A DNA stretch of 64,000 nucleotides from Lophius americanus (GCA_037951165.1 JBBDHG010000009.1:6475001-6539000), one strand, 5' to 3'; shown: positions 38,801-53,800, counted from the first letter of the stretch. Program-made: numbers and translations. The notes: generated from the letters alone by a model not told the origin.

Positions 38801-41800
38801 TTTCTTTAATATTCTCACCATGTTCTACTCTCTCTAAATAGAAATACCGCCTAACACTTGAAACAACTGCAGGATGTCTGCCCACAAAATTAATGCGAGG
38901 TACATTTCTCAAGTGCAGTAGTGCTTGATTGTGTCCTCTCTCTTTTGATAAGACTGAGGAGAGAACTTTTCCAGGAAACTTTATTGTTGCATAAGGCCTT
39001 GCATGTACACCTCAGTGTGAAAGAAAATTAGATTTCAGCTTAGCAGAAGCTTCCCACTACTCTGTTTTCCAAAACCACTCATCTGAAGCCAATCCTCTAT
39101 TGCCAATATTGACTCACCAACTGTGCCGATAGTGGCTAGAGACCAAGCTGTCACCGTTGGAAAAAATCAGGGCAGTTCACAACATAGTACGTCCAGTAGG
39201 AAAAAAACTACTACTTTCAGTCTGTTTGAAGTCTAAGTATTACTGTGATTGGAAAAATAAGCAGATGGCATGAAATCCCCAGTTGAGTACAAAAAAATAA
39301 GATACATTGTGAATGACCTCTAATATACAACCTGCTTTTTTAACTTTCGCTGCCCAACAGTGAGTGTTAGGTAGAGAAAACAAGTTTAGCAGGGGTTATT
39401 ATTTAAATAAAAACTAAAAGAAAGACACTTATGTGGTGAGTGTGTTTAATGGTGAATGAGAAACACTATGTAATCTGTTAGTGCCTTTTTGATTCCTCAC
39501 TTAGCTCTCAGACTCAAGCTTAATAATCTAATAATCTTGAGTTATCTTCATATCAGCGTAATACCTCAAATATTAGATTAAAATTTGTAGTTTACATATT
39601 AGAATACCGAAATTCATCAAACCTTATGTTCCGAACATTCCCTTTTGTTTCAAGGTAATACTGTACAAATTGTACTTTTAATGTTGTGAGTTCTTACCTG
39701 AAACATTTGTGGTAGTTTCTGTGTAATAATCATGAATCAGTGCTGCAAAATGTAAAACAACCTGTTTTTTATTTATTTTCATGGTGATATTAGATCAAAC
39801 CAAACATCCAGAGGGGCAGATATTACCTGGGAACACGAGTGGTAGTTTCTGCGTAATAACCATGAATCAGTGCTGCAAAATACAAAATAATAATAATATT
39901 AATAATAATAATAATACATTTTATTTATGATGCACTTTACATTTGGATCAAATCTAAAAGTGCTAAAAAATCTAAATCTAAATCTAATGCTAAAATAACC
40001 TGTTTCTATTTAATTTCATGGTAATATTAGATTAAACCAAACATCCAGAGGTGCAGAGATTACCTTTACCATTAAAATTAGAGATTAAATTTCCGATATA
40101 TGTCATACCACATACACCTACATGTTAAAGTAACAAATTTGCAACATTGGGTGGAAAAAACAACAATTTTGAATATCATCCAACAAAAAAATAACTTCAA
40201 CAGAACAGCAACAGTGGATTACACAAGAATCTAAAACATATTCATTGGATCTGGGGTTAAGCTTTTCCAAAGAACAGACTCAGCACATTATTATTCTCCA
40301 TACGTGCTTTTCCACTAGAGTTTAAAATTACATTGCACAATACTGCATCCAGCCAGTACAACTGCAGTTTTGAAAGAGTTTAAAAAACCACTGAAATATT
40401 TAGAATACTAATATGGATAATTTAAAAGGGTTAATATGTTTTTTCAAACCTGAATACACCTACCCCATTTATGGTTTAATCTATTTTTCAACAAATACTC
40501 ATGTTCCAAAATTCACCAAAATCCTGTTAAATTTGTAAACAATTTTTTAGTTTGTTCTCTAACAAACAAACTATATCTATAACTACATGTTATGCAGACA
40601 CGACGATCTGAATAAATTTAGTTTTTAAATGACTCATTTAAATTCATTCACTTTCATCAATTTTATCTGGCCTTCAAAAGATACAAGGGATTACAATTTT
40701 ATTTTCCAAAATGAAAAACATCGTCCAACGCTTACATCTGTCAATGTTTACCTGAAGGTCACATCAGAAGTGTAAGAATGGAGATGGAAAGTTATGAGTC
40801 GAGTAAGAAGCACCTGAAAAAGGAACTTCTGGCACCATCCTTTGGGGAGTTTAAATGCTTGTATGCCTCAAAAGCAGACTCGGAACATAGTGGCAGGGAG
40901 ACGAATGACCCTCAGTGCTCTCAATAATTATCACTGCTGCATATGCACACGCACTTAGATTCTGGTTCTGAGTACAGAGAGGCACAGTTCAGCCACACTT
41001 GTTGGAAGGAAGCTACACCAACATTTCAAAGTCCATCTTAATTTCTCAAGACCCATAGTCAGTAAATGAGGACATTGCACTTATGTTAATAGGTTTGTTC
41101 CACAGAAAAGCCACTTGTATCAACCAAAAGTTCATACCCAAATCTTGCTTTATTCTTAGACCATTTCCTTTTTTTTTCTGTCGGAGCATTACAAAATTAT
41201 TTCTGAGATCGGGTGTCAATAATGTCATTTGCTTTCCAGCTAATTTACTGAAGATATAACAAAGTCTGTATAAACTGAGGTCCTTCCAAGACAACATAGT
41301 TTCCGAGGATAGTAGTCATGTAATTTCACCTTTATGTCTTGCACATATTTTATCATTTCATGTATCCTGCGTATTTGAGATATTTTAATCTTTTTCATAT
41401 CTGAGAGTTAAATAATAATACTAAGGTATTGCTCAACTTAAATGTATAAACCACTGTATTTTACCTATGCCTATACAAGTTTATATGAGCAAAGAAATCT
41501 TATGTTATGTTCATTTTCCTTCTATCATCTGCCAAATTTTTAATCAAAGCGAGGCAATTTTCTCAAAAACACAGAATTGTGCTTAGCTCTGAGGGAGAGA
41601 AGTTATTATTCTATATACGATAAATATTGAGTAATTTTAAGCTGTTCATGTGGAAATTATCGCAGCAAGTGGCTTTCCAAATATATCTTGATTACAAATA
41701 TTTGACAAATCTAATTAAATTCACTCACACAAGGCAGCATCATATCCGTAGTGCCAGACCAGTTTCTGAACTCCATCTTCTAGTCTGGTCAGCCTGCAGA

Positions 41801-44800
41801 CAGCCAGGCGGCAGACTGTGCTCCAGCCCTAAGAGAGGCTTCCATTCTGCTTCGTCTGCTCTTTTCTCCCGGCATACATCTATTCTGCCTAGTCGGCCTG
41901 TTGAAACCCGTACCCCCACCCTCCCTCTTCCACCGCTCCACTTGGCTTGTGAAGGTGAGCCAGTCCCCAGAGGCACTACTGTACAGATTTCATTGCTACC
42001 TCATTGAATGGAGGAATGCCCATATAAAGAGTGGCTGGGCTGCTCCTCATTAATTTCTCTTTCCCATCCTTTTGTTTAGTTATTTTGGTCCTTATCCAAG
42101 GCGCTCATCCAGCCTCATTCCTGGATGTCAGCCTTATTAAGACTCTGTCTTGCTGTCAAGCCAGCTCACCTTGACCATGTGTTTGGGGGACACATACTGC
42201 CACGATAGCAGATGAAGAGCACGGCTGACAAAAAGAAAGCACCCTCTGAGGCTTTAGGCCGATTAGGCGACAGCTGTCCTTAAAAGCTCCTTTATGAGCA
42301 GAACGAGTGAAGCAACTGTGACTATGGCATGACTAATGCTTCTGTCTTGCTCTAATGAGACTATACCTCTCATGGATGCATCATGTCATTTTCCATACAT
42401 TGTGTCTATCTGCAGTTGTTTGAGGTGTGTCTTTCTGGGGTTTGATGAAACCATCGTCTATATCAATATGTAAACCAGCCCTTGTTGGTTAAAATGACAA
42501 ACCTCCTTTCAAACAATTGTAAAAGACACTTTTTGCTAGCATTCAACATCTACAATTCTTACATCACTTTTACAGTTTGTTTGTAGTAAAATTTTATTTG
42601 GTGTGCTTTTTGTTTTGTTTAAGCAGAAATCTGAGCATCTCTTCACTTTAGAGTGAAGATATGCTCACATTTCTGCTTACTATTGCAGTAATGATGCTCA
42701 CTCAGCCTGAATATATGGAGATAAAATGTCAGTCAATTTCCAAAATGAGCATTATCTGCACATTCGCTCGTGTATGCCAGGGTATACCTTGGTGAGTATC
42801 AGCTGGTAATCCTGCTGCTGAAGGTGAACTCCCTTTCTCTTTGTGCTCATGCAGGTTTTTGGAGATTATTATCACTTCAGGCATCAAGCTGTGGAGAAGC
42901 GGGCCTTGTCTGGTCACAGGGGGATGCACATCAGACTGCAAAAAGAACCACAGGTAAGATTGATGTCAGCTTTCACATAGCTTATCAAAGCAGTCAGTGT
43001 TGCAACAAACGGCTTAAGTAGAGGTCGGAGTGTGTGAATCACAAGAGAGCAGGATGCCAGCCTCGATGACATCTTGTCAAGCGCTCTACTCTTTTCAGTC
43101 CACAGCTGCACTTCCATCCGCTGCACTTCACCATATGCAAGGTACTAGTTACCTTTAATTATGTCTAATACATTTTTCTAAACAACACAACTGGGAGTGT
43201 CTCGCGTTTGCTTTTTCAGTCTTGTTAAAGCTTTAATGGCACTGAAATGTTAACTTCAGAAAATTGATATTAAACAGCGTAACTAACCAACTTCCATATT
43301 GCCAGACATATATGAGTACTGTTTCTATACAGGAAAAAGATCTCTCAGAAAAACATCGATTTTATTTAAGATGTAGTAAGAATAGTGAGTTCACTTAAAT
43401 GGGAGAGAGAACAGTTTGAATTTAAGATAGGAGGCTATCAGCAAAGAGTTACACTGTCTTCAAATTTGCAAAAAAGTGGCATTTTCATAGAGATTTACCT
43501 CATAGACTGGGGTTTTGATAATGACTATAGTTGAAGCCAGAGTAGTGGGTTTAGGAAGCTATAAAGAACTCAGGTTTTATTGTTAATTACCCTTCATGAA
43601 TAGGAAGTAGGAACAATATTTTTCTTTTGAAAGTAAACATAATGAGGTTCATGCTCTGGCTGGGGGAAAAAAATTTGTAAATATTTGTTATACTGATTCA
43701 GCACACAAAACTTGTTGGTATCTTTGTATCTTTTGGTATGTTTTGTAGGGATTTCATTGAAATTTTGCAGAAACGTGTACATATGGATTGTGTACTTCAC
43801 CAATTGGGATTAACAATTCCCACAAGATGTTTTGAAAAGTAAAAAGTAAAGCCTGCATTATTGAAGGTAGATTATTTGATTTACTTATTTGTGTCCATTA
43901 TTATTTAGTTGACTTTTATTGATTATGAAATGCTTTACCTTTCTTAATTTTCTCTTGTTTTGTGGCGGTGGGGTTTTTTGGTTTCACTTTTGTTATGTGA
44001 AGCACCGTGGGCTGAATAATTTTATGGCACTGCTATATAAATAGTTTGATATGAGTTTTGCTAGAGTGCCAATTTCCTTTACACTGTACATTCCATTTGG
44101 ATACCAAATAAGAAGATAATTTTCAATTCATATTGGGAGACCCACAGTGGACCCATAGAGATAAAGAGGTTTCTACTATGAAGACATTTTTGAGAGAGGA
44201 CTCATAGGTTCATCTTAGTCTGTAGTCAAAGTCACCACAGTGCTTTGACACCATGGATATTCAGCCCATCAGCAGTTACCAAAGAGCATTTGTCCATAAG
44301 TTACGCATCCACCCACACAACCATAATCATATCAAACCTAAACCAAACCATAATCATTGCCAAGAAATATTGCAGCATGCGTGTGTGCGTGGGTTTTTGT
44401 TTACAAACGTTTAAATAATGTGCATTTGTAAATTCACATATGTGTGAATAACCAAATGATCCCAGGAAAAGGGGGAAAGACTACGAAGAGGAAATGCTTC
44501 ACTTTATTCTAAGAAAACCTATTTTTATAAGACAGAAATTTCTAGTGAATTTGTCATTCCTAAATCTTCAGTTCCTTATTTTAGTGCAGCAGTGATTCCT
44601 CATAGTAATCTGGCTGCTGTCACTCACATTAACCCTCATCTCTTGTCATCTGCTTCGTGTTGCTGAAATGCTGTTCATTACCATTCAATATCATTAACTA
44701 CAAAGTGGTGACACCTCATTGGCAGCTGAAGAAGCTTTAAATGCTTCAAAAAGGTTGTTTTTTTTTATTTCTTTCCACACACCCTATCACTGAGGGTAAG

Positions 44801-47800
44801 ATTAGTTTTGTTCTGGGGTGGCTGCTGTCGATTTGAACAAACTACCATGTTAAAAGCAAGTCAAATAGAAATAAGTGGTTGCCAGTGATACTGTTGTTTC
44901 TAGATGTGCATGAATGTATTAAAAATATTTTGAATATTTCAATGCTGCTCTTTTTTAAACTAATTTTAAGTTCCCAGTTACACGTGGAGCCCCTGAGACC
45001 ACCACATCACAGTGGTAGTGAGGAGCCTCGTCTGTGATGAACCTGAGGCAGCTGCATTTTGGAAAGACCTCCCCCCACAATACATTTAGCTCTCTCCCTT
45101 CTTCCCTCCATGGTGATACTGAGTTAAGCTAAGGATTAAAGGTTAAGATGTGTCTTCTATTGCACTAGAAAAAGTTCTTATTATTTCCACACTGAGCCAA
45201 TCCAGCCTAAAGCTTATGTGTTCCTATTAATAATTACATGTTCATATTAAAAAGCTACAGGAGGCTAAAATGCTATTATTATACTAATATTCTGGCCTAT
45301 TTTCAGTAGCAGATTTAGGGCAGCACCCCTTGTTTCGGGTTTCCTACTTGCACTACCCATACTTTGGATACAATTGGATACAAGTCTGGTATTGTAGTGA
45401 TTGTGACTATGCTGTGGTGTAGAAAGATCCATCTGGGAGAGTATCAATAGATTGAGCCGTGTTACTCCACCGTCATTCCTGCCTTGATGCCTTGCTTTGA
45501 CGATGATAACATCTCCTCCCAAGAGGCTTTCTCTATATGCAACAAGTTTGCTTTGCTAGTTTTCTCTCTGAACCCCAGGTTAGGATTTGCCATGGCAGTG
45601 TTACATTGATTTGTGGTCCTCCAAGATTTGAGTCTGTTTTCATTTTTCTCCCACTGAGCTGTGGGACCCTAATTTTTTTTCAATATGAATGAGGGAACTG
45701 ACATTTTCACCGCAACGCCTCACTGGATGAAGGCTATTACGGCACAACCTATGTCGTGTTGACTCAAAACAAACTGCATAGCCCATATTCATCATAATTT
45801 GTAGCTCACTGATGACTTTTTAGTAGTCCCTTGGCTCCACTGGAGATATATAATTAGGAGGAATAAGATATGGCTGATTTAAGATCGGGAAAGACACTTT
45901 GTCACTTGTGGGATTTGTTAATAACGGCATAAAATTGAATGTCACCAGACTTGTCTTTTGCATCTATTACTTTCTCTTTTGGGAAAACGGGAATGACAAA
46001 TGACAAATTCTTCATCCGTGTCACAGAGCTACAAACAATACCAGCATAGCTTCTGCTTAGTCGACAGGCTAAACCCCCAGGACATTGTGCAAAAATGAAG
46101 CATATGGTTTATTACTATAAGTGGGTGATGAGCCATGGGCATGCAAAGGCCACTTTATGGGCTCATGAATGCGTCTTTTTGTGGTTGTGTTTGGTTACTT
46201 TTTCTTGTACCATACCTCAGGGTGGTATTTATACTGAGCCTCTGCTTATATAACTATCCATCACTGATTTTGTCTTCAGAAAGACGGTGGTTTGACCTTT
46301 TACCTTTGAGTCTCAAGGAGAGGGTTAAATGAACCATTGTTAGTATATGATATTACATTCTCTGTTTTAGATGACTTCATATAATTAGGAGCCAGTTGAT
46401 TGTGCTTATATCTAATCATTTGCCTTCATTGGCTGAATTAATGCAGCCCTACATATCCACATCATCATCATCTTCTTAAAGCATGAGTTGGGGTTCTCTT
46501 CTTCTATAGTAATGTGGTGAACAGTGGACAGCTATAAAAGCAGGTCAGCCAGTTGCACAGTTGTTAATAAATAAATAAATGGAATAATCATAAGCTGTGG
46601 CCGTGTCAGCAAAACTCAGCAAAGGATTGGAAAGTATATTTATTTATTAATTCTTCTACATTTACCCTAGAAGGCAAGTGTATATACTATGTTATACTTA
46701 ATCTATGCAGATTCCCGCCGCTAAAATATTATTATGTCCAGACATTATTTTCAAGCGTTTCTCCAACATAAACAATAACAACAACAGGAGATTTTTTTTT
46801 TCAATCGTTTTCAAATCGATGCAATTTCAAGTGCTGCCACAAACTAATCTGATGTGGTATGTCTTTAAGAGCAGCTAATAACAGGGATGTTAAAGAAAAT
46901 GCAACTGTTGTTATATTTGGATCAGGCAAATTTATATTTCACCCTTAGTTCTAGGAGTGCTACTAAGCCTCAACTCTTTTTTTGGTTGTTTTTTTAATCA
47001 TCCAATATTTATCTACTGTGTGTTTAAATATCTCACCATAAATGAAGTTATATCAATGTGTATCAGTTTTACTTCTGGCTGAGCAAAGTATTTGTAAAAA
47101 TATAATGATAATATCACATTATAACAATTATGAAAAAGTCTCTCACTTAAACTTCCAGTTGGACTGACACTAAATAGTTTCCTCTTGTGCATCTTTATTT
47201 TGCTGTGCCACTCTCATCTGTTTCATTCAGAAGCAAAATAATAAAATTACATTTTCAATGTGTGATATTAGCAATTACTGCCAACCCACTTCCAATCCCG
47301 TGCCTCAATAAGCAGCCTGGAGGACTTCAAAGACCTCCACTCTAGCAGGCTGTATAGTAGCCACTTCGCCTCCACATCTCAGGAATAAAATAAATTGTAT
47401 TTGTGTCCCATCTCTGCCTCTCTTTCTCTTTATTACTTTTTTAGCACAGCTGGGGCCATGTTTATGCACATCCACACTCCGTGGGACACAGCAACCCTTT
47501 CTGGAATTAGAACATGAGTAATGACAAAAACCCATGTGACAACTATTTTGTGTGTGTGTGTGTGCGTGTGTGTTTGTGCGCCAACACCAGGTCCTGTGGG
47601 CCGGACAGCAGGTGGTGAAAAAGAGGAAGAAGAGGGATGTCTATGAAGACCCAACAGACCCTGATTTCCGGAAGCAGTGGTACCTGGTGTGTGTATTACC
47701 CTGTCGTTCAAACGTTCAGTAACGGTGTAAAGGCTTAAGTAAGATTCTGTCATTAGAATGTAGAATTGATCTTCTGTCCGAGGGACTGAATAATTCTGAT

Positions 47801-50800
47801 TTGTGAACAGTGAAGAACTGTGAACTCAGTTCAGTTTATGCAAATCAATGATTTGTTATTAAACGTTTAGAGTCCTCTTTCAGCCCCGATCTAAACGTTC
47901 CAGCACTCAACGTATTCAGTTCAAAAGAAACTTGAGTGGTAAGCCGATTCAAAGATGTTTTCATCATTGCAATGGCAGAAGTTATTGTTTTCCTTATTAA
48001 GAGGTGCCAAAAATGTATAAATTGAATAGCCCTCCTTTAGAATAACATTTAAGGCCGTGGTAATGTACGTTCTGCCACTGTAACACAAGTTTTCCTTAGC
48101 AAGATGTTCAGTACAATGTATCCAGGGATGCTGACCCAGAGCTCTCTGAACAGATTAACTTCTATGTTGCATCACCTTGAAACACAGGTCCAAAATGGTC
48201 CTGGCTCTGTTTCTGTGTCGTTATTCTCTCTTCTGTCTTCTGTCACTGCAGTAGACTGATGACAGCATTAATGATCCCAATCAGAAATCAGAAATGAAAC
48301 CACCTCGTTCATTCAAAGGACCTATGATCCTCTGTCTCAGACCCGTCTCCCATTTCTCTCTATCCTTCACAGCTCTGAATTGGAAACTTAACAGATAAGC
48401 TGTAGCTGAAGGTATATTCCTCCTTTGCTGAACTTTTGTCCTGTTAGGGAAACCCTTATATTGCATGTCCAGGGTTTTTATATTTGTTTATTTAGTATAC
48501 GTTGAGGGTTGCCCGTCCCAAAGAAAATTTGATATAATTTATGTATCTGGGCTTCCTGGTACAGGGCCTCAAGAACTGTGGAGAAAACAGTATTGTCAGG
48601 AAATTGAGTAGCACAGAGGTGTCTGTCTATGAGGGTTTCCATTCTTCCATCCACTGTATGTATTTATCTGGAGACATCTCTTTCATCTCCGGTACTGACT
48701 TCCCTTCATGCCGCTCACTGAACAAATTTTCTGTTCTTCTCTCAAATCACACTTCACAGTTCAGTATCCCCATTTACTCTCTCCCGTCACTTCAAAATCT
48801 ACAGACAGCTGCTTCTTTTCTGAGTGCGGCAAATGTTCTCGCTAAGATTTCTGACGTGCAACAGATTGTCCGTCTACTGCCTGACAGCATATCTAGAGCG
48901 GTCTGACTGCAGCAGGCAGCTTAACCTGGGCAGGCAAACATGTTGGGTTGATGCATTGAAATACAATTAAAGTCATAAATCAACTCAGATCTTCCCTTTT
49001 ATGTCTTCTGTATTTTTGCTTCAAGCAATTCTGCTTCATTTTCATAAGATTGTTTTGCAATGACTGAGAAGACCTTGCAGATGCTTTAAGATGTCCTCAG
49101 GCCAAAGAACCTTTCTGATGATTTGAGGCTTCGATCATAGTAGACTGACAGTCGATCAAAAGTCTTATATCTTCCAGTCCACCCCAGCACATCAAGACCT
49201 GAATACCAAAGTAGCCTGGGCTCAAGGTTACACAGGAAGAGGTGTCGTGGTGACGATCCTTGACGATGGCATTGAGAAAGATCATCCTGACCTCATCAGC
49301 AATTATGTAAGCCAAAATTACAACAAACAGCAATTACAGGTTCAGAAAAATGGCACCAAAGCTAAGTGAGGTCTTGAAGAGCAAGTTAGAATGACATGAT
49401 GAATGCTGACCTTCAATGTTTCCCTTTTAGGACCCTGAAGCCAGCTATGATGTTAATGATGGAGATGCTGACCCTCAACCTCGATACACACAGCGAAATG
49501 AGAACTGGTAATTTTTCTTAAGTAGCGATCTGACAGCACGAAAATGTTTCAGTTATAGCTGTCAAAGTTTATGTAAGCTGCAAGACGCACACAGCATTAA
49601 TGTCATTGCAGAAGAAGGATGATATTTTGAGGATCTTAGTGATTTGAAATATTATCTGTTAGTCATTACTATTTATTTCACTTAAATATTAATTCTTTTT
49701 TTTGATTGCTTTTAAATAGATTTTTTATTGCATTTCAAATATTTTTAATATTTGATTATAGAAATATGCGTAGTATCTTGTTGTTTTGTTTTTTCTTGTC
49801 TCTTATTTATGTTGTTTCATTTCTTTATCGTCATCTCTTTTCTTTATTAGACATCTTTTATTTTGTTGTTTTAGTCTCAAAATGATATGCACTGGGCTCA
49901 GCATCCTGTATTTTAACTTTTTCTTTTTCATTAATTGCTTGAAAAGCTGCTTGAATAGTTCATTGATTGATTTAGTGTTTAAAGTTATTCTTTTTTCTGA
50001 TACTTAACCATAGTCCACAGTAAATTTTGGCTGACAGGGAGTGAAATGTCTCAGACAGCTGAGTCTGTATGGCTGTTCACACAGCATTTTGGAACCAATT
50101 ACGTAATAATGAAAGCACTGGCACCAGTATTTTTAAAGACTGTTCCGTTTTGTCTCAGTACACAACCAAACACTATTCCCATTTCTCCAAATACCGTGGT
50201 TTGCTGCTTAAGTCCAATCCCCCAGGAGCAGATAAAAGAGAACTTCCTTCCTATTAAATTCACAGCAGGATCTGCCTGAAATCTTTTTCTTTTCGGGGAT
50301 GGTTTAATTCATTTTGTTTCTGTATCAAAGCGTAGCATTCTCCTGTAGTTGGTCAAAGGGGGAGGCTAAATGAAGTTAATAGGCTTTCCTGAGATTGTGG
50401 AAACTCCTGGGTGAGGCTTAAATCATTTCTCTGCAGTTTTTCTAATTTCAACTTTAACATGGTTTATTTCTTTTGACTGCCTTTGCTATACAGTTAGCAG
50501 TTATTTGAATGCCTTCATATGAATGTGATCTATAACATCTATGCTCTAGAGTGTATACCTTTCATTGAAAGCGAGTCATGTCAGCAGGTTTTTGAGCAGG
50601 AGTCTTGTTTTTTGCTCATGCATAAAGCCGGAGCAGCCATGCAGCGCGACCTCAACCCCATATGTCAGTGTAAAGTGGAGAAGAGGGAAAAAAAAGAAAT
50701 GTGCATTTTAATCATAAATAAGCCTGGCAGATTCTCATTTTATCATATTTTCAGTGACTTAACCTTGAAAACTCCTTCAAGCCCGATGATTGTGTTTTCC

Positions 50801-53800
50801 CAGAGGACCTCACAGGCGATACTTAAGCCCAGGAGATAAAGGAGACATTTGACTCTTGGAGGAGGAAAACAAGTTCTGTGTAACGACAGACAATGGATCC
50901 AACATTGTTTGAGCAGCCTCCCTTAACAACTCGACATTACTGCCTTGTTTTCTGACCATGCTAAGTCTGGCTGGTATAGGTATTAATGTATTTTTACCTG
51001 TTCTCCTATCTCTTAAAAACTGTGCCATATTATGCCATAGCTAATTGGTAAAATTTTTATTTTTTAATTAATAATAGATGTATTAAGAAGGATCTACTAA
51101 GAGTATTTCAAAGATGATGTTTTGGTTGTAGAGCAACATCATGATTTTTGTTTTCTCTTACAACATATTTGTTGGTTTTGTTTTTTCTCATATATAAGGT
51201 GGATAGATACAATTAAATAGAAAAAAAATCAGTTAAGGGAATAAGCTCGGATTCAGCTCAGTAGGTAGAACGGTGTCTGGCACTGGAGGATCGTAAGGTA
51301 ACTGTTTCAAGCCCAAGCTAGTCTAAATGTCATTTGGTCCTTGAGCAAGACACTGAACCCAAAATGCTCCCCGCAAGCTTCACAGGAGCTGCCCACTGCT
51401 CCCTTAGGGCTGGGTCAAATGCAGAGAACTAAATTACTATTATTATTATTATTATCATTTTATCCAGAACCGCCCACCTCTAGGACTAATTCTACACAAA
51501 AACACTCACAAATTCCCATTAAATAAACGTTGTGCACAGGTCTGTGCACGCACACAATGTTCAATGTCAGTGGAATTGCGTAAGCAATTATCTTGGATTA
51601 TATAAATGTATTGGCAAGAAATGAAAAGGTGGGGTATATCTGTCTCTGTCTGTGTGTACAAGCATAGAGATTTGGTGTTTTGAGTGACCTGTGGGCAAAT
51701 AATGATGTATGTAAATCACCTCTGACTCATACAGGCTGACAGTTTACAGTCGTAATCCACTCATAATCAAATTATATGAATATATTCATAGGACAACAAA
51801 AAGAAAAAGAGAGTTGGGGCATTTTCCATATCTGGCAAGGCTAGTTAATTTGTACTGATGATAGGCGGATTTTTGAATTCTTATCTCTGGGTCTTCCATA
51901 GAGATTCTACTGATCTGATAGATTTGTCTCGTATTGTTGACATATATGTGGATGATGTCCAAAGCTGGCTGAAGCATGACCAGCATGTGATCATTTTTGC
52001 TTCATAGTGAAGTCTTTTTTTCTCTTAATTTCCTCCACTTTGACTCCGTTATATCTCTTGTTTAGGATGTGGATAGAACCGATCTTGACAGGATTGATTT
52101 CAGCTCCTGTTCTCAGCAATTTTAGAACAGCACATCTATTTCTGAAATTCAAAATGATAAATATGACTCAGCCGTTTTAACAATAACATTATGTATATCC
52201 ACATAGGAAACCATATTCTTTAAACAATTCAATCAAAAAGTTAAAAAAAATTTAGTTTTCAAATCATGAATTGTTGTTATTGATAATATAATCTGCTATC
52301 GACCCTTTGGGTGTTAGTAAACAACAATGACGTGTTTTGTGGGCAGAACCAGTGTGGAGGCAGAAAGAGACAGCTCTGCATTAGCAGTAACATTAGGAAG
52401 AACAAATACATACTGGAATATGGATCACCTGGACTCAATCTCTGATTATTTCAAGAGTTTCAGGAGACATGTTGTTTTAAAATAATAAGCTAATTCTAGT
52501 AACAGGGTGAGATTTCCCGACCCGTAATCACTGTCGGCTCAGGCGGTCAATGAACGACAGTGGTCCGACATCTCTGTATACCTTGTGTAAAAACCAAGGT
52601 ATCTTTTATCTATATGAAAGAAAAATTCAGGCATACAAATCTCTTGATGCTTACAATTGTATACTTTCCGGTCATGTCCAGGACATCAAAAAACGGAGAT
52701 TTGTCACATGACTTTGGTGTATTACAGAATGATGTACCCATTAATCAACGGCATCAACCAGTCAAACAGGTACAAACTTAATAGAAGCATGATACATTTT
52801 ATATAATACAATTTATACATATTATATATATAATATTATATATTATGTACTTCGTAAGAATTGATTATATTTCCCTGTTAAATGTTGTGATTATTTGATG
52901 TAACAGTTACTAGAAACTGAAACATACGTATATATTATCATACGGAGTACGTATGATATTATGGGATCCCAAGGGTAGCTAAGTTTGAGCTCTTAGTGTT
53001 CTTAAAAGTCATATCGCAGATATAACAGTGTGCTTTATTTATTCATTAAATTCTTTCATAAATACTGAGTGATGTTGGCTTTCTAAGAGCAATTTGTTTT
53101 GTTTACACTTACTAGGTTACATGCTAATGCTGCATACGTTGATCACTGGTGTTTCCCGTTATGAAATAGACTGCTGAAAAAAGCCAGCTCTGTGTTTGCT
53201 GGTGATCATAATTGATTTTGCTTTTTTGTGTGATAAGCAATATAGAAAAACTTTACCCGATATGAAATAAGCACATAAACTGCGAATGGTTTCGTCAGTC
53301 CAATCCGTTTGTTTTATGGTTAGCAGCAGTACACGTCTTCAACGACGGTATTCTATAAAATGAAGGTCACTTTTTGATCCAACGGCACGAGACAAGATTT
53401 TTCTCCTATTTCGGGGATCTCTACTGTTTCCATCTGAGTATGGACGCTACGCAACCACTGTTTTTCTTCCCCCACGCAATTACCGGTGACATCGACTCAA
53501 GGGTCTATTCATATTGAGAAAGAATTGCTTTCTTTCCGGTTGTCTGTAGTAGCACTTGGTGATTTAAAAAATGAATACAGACTAAGATGACCTGTCTATA
53601 TAACCCAACAAGCCTTCAGATGTATTCAGACACACAAATTATTTGGTTCCAAACAACCATGTGGAGATCTAGCAGCTCCTGGAAGAAACACTTCACATAT
53701 TTCCATATATCCAGATCCACATGATTTCAATGTAAGACTGTGAAAGGAGAGAGCCTTTATTAGAAGTGCACTGGCATTCTACAAAGCCGTGTGAGGCCTT

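Larger units (their letters stand above)
18386..42854 (+). other. furin: furin intron 1 (24.5 kb)
   Basis: Bounded by donor 18386 and acceptor CATGCAG at 42853-42854. Holds the (GT)n tract, a composite DNA transposon, L2 copies 2 and 3, an L2 tail, tandem repeats at 38.5 and 39.7 kb, palindromes at 35.8 and 42.6 kb and a GC-richer patch near 29.55-29.85 kb. Large first introns with regulatory content are typical, but no enhancer can be shown from sequence alone. Confidence 0.85.

Noticed and set aside
41627..42007. 126-codon ORF in furin intron 1
   Set aside because: Low-complexity Pro/Ser composition at its end and no recognisable domain; overlaps an opposite-strand ORF of similar length.
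48541..48906. 121-codon plus-strand ORF in furin intron 3
   Set aside because: No recognised domain, no splice context, within a clear intron.
50519..50839. 106-codon ORF in furin intron 5
   Set aside because: No homology recognised; normal chance length for 64 kb.
51245..51320. A tRNA gene
   Set aside because: Boxes are diverged and followed by a SINE core and (ATT)n tail, so it is a SINE head.
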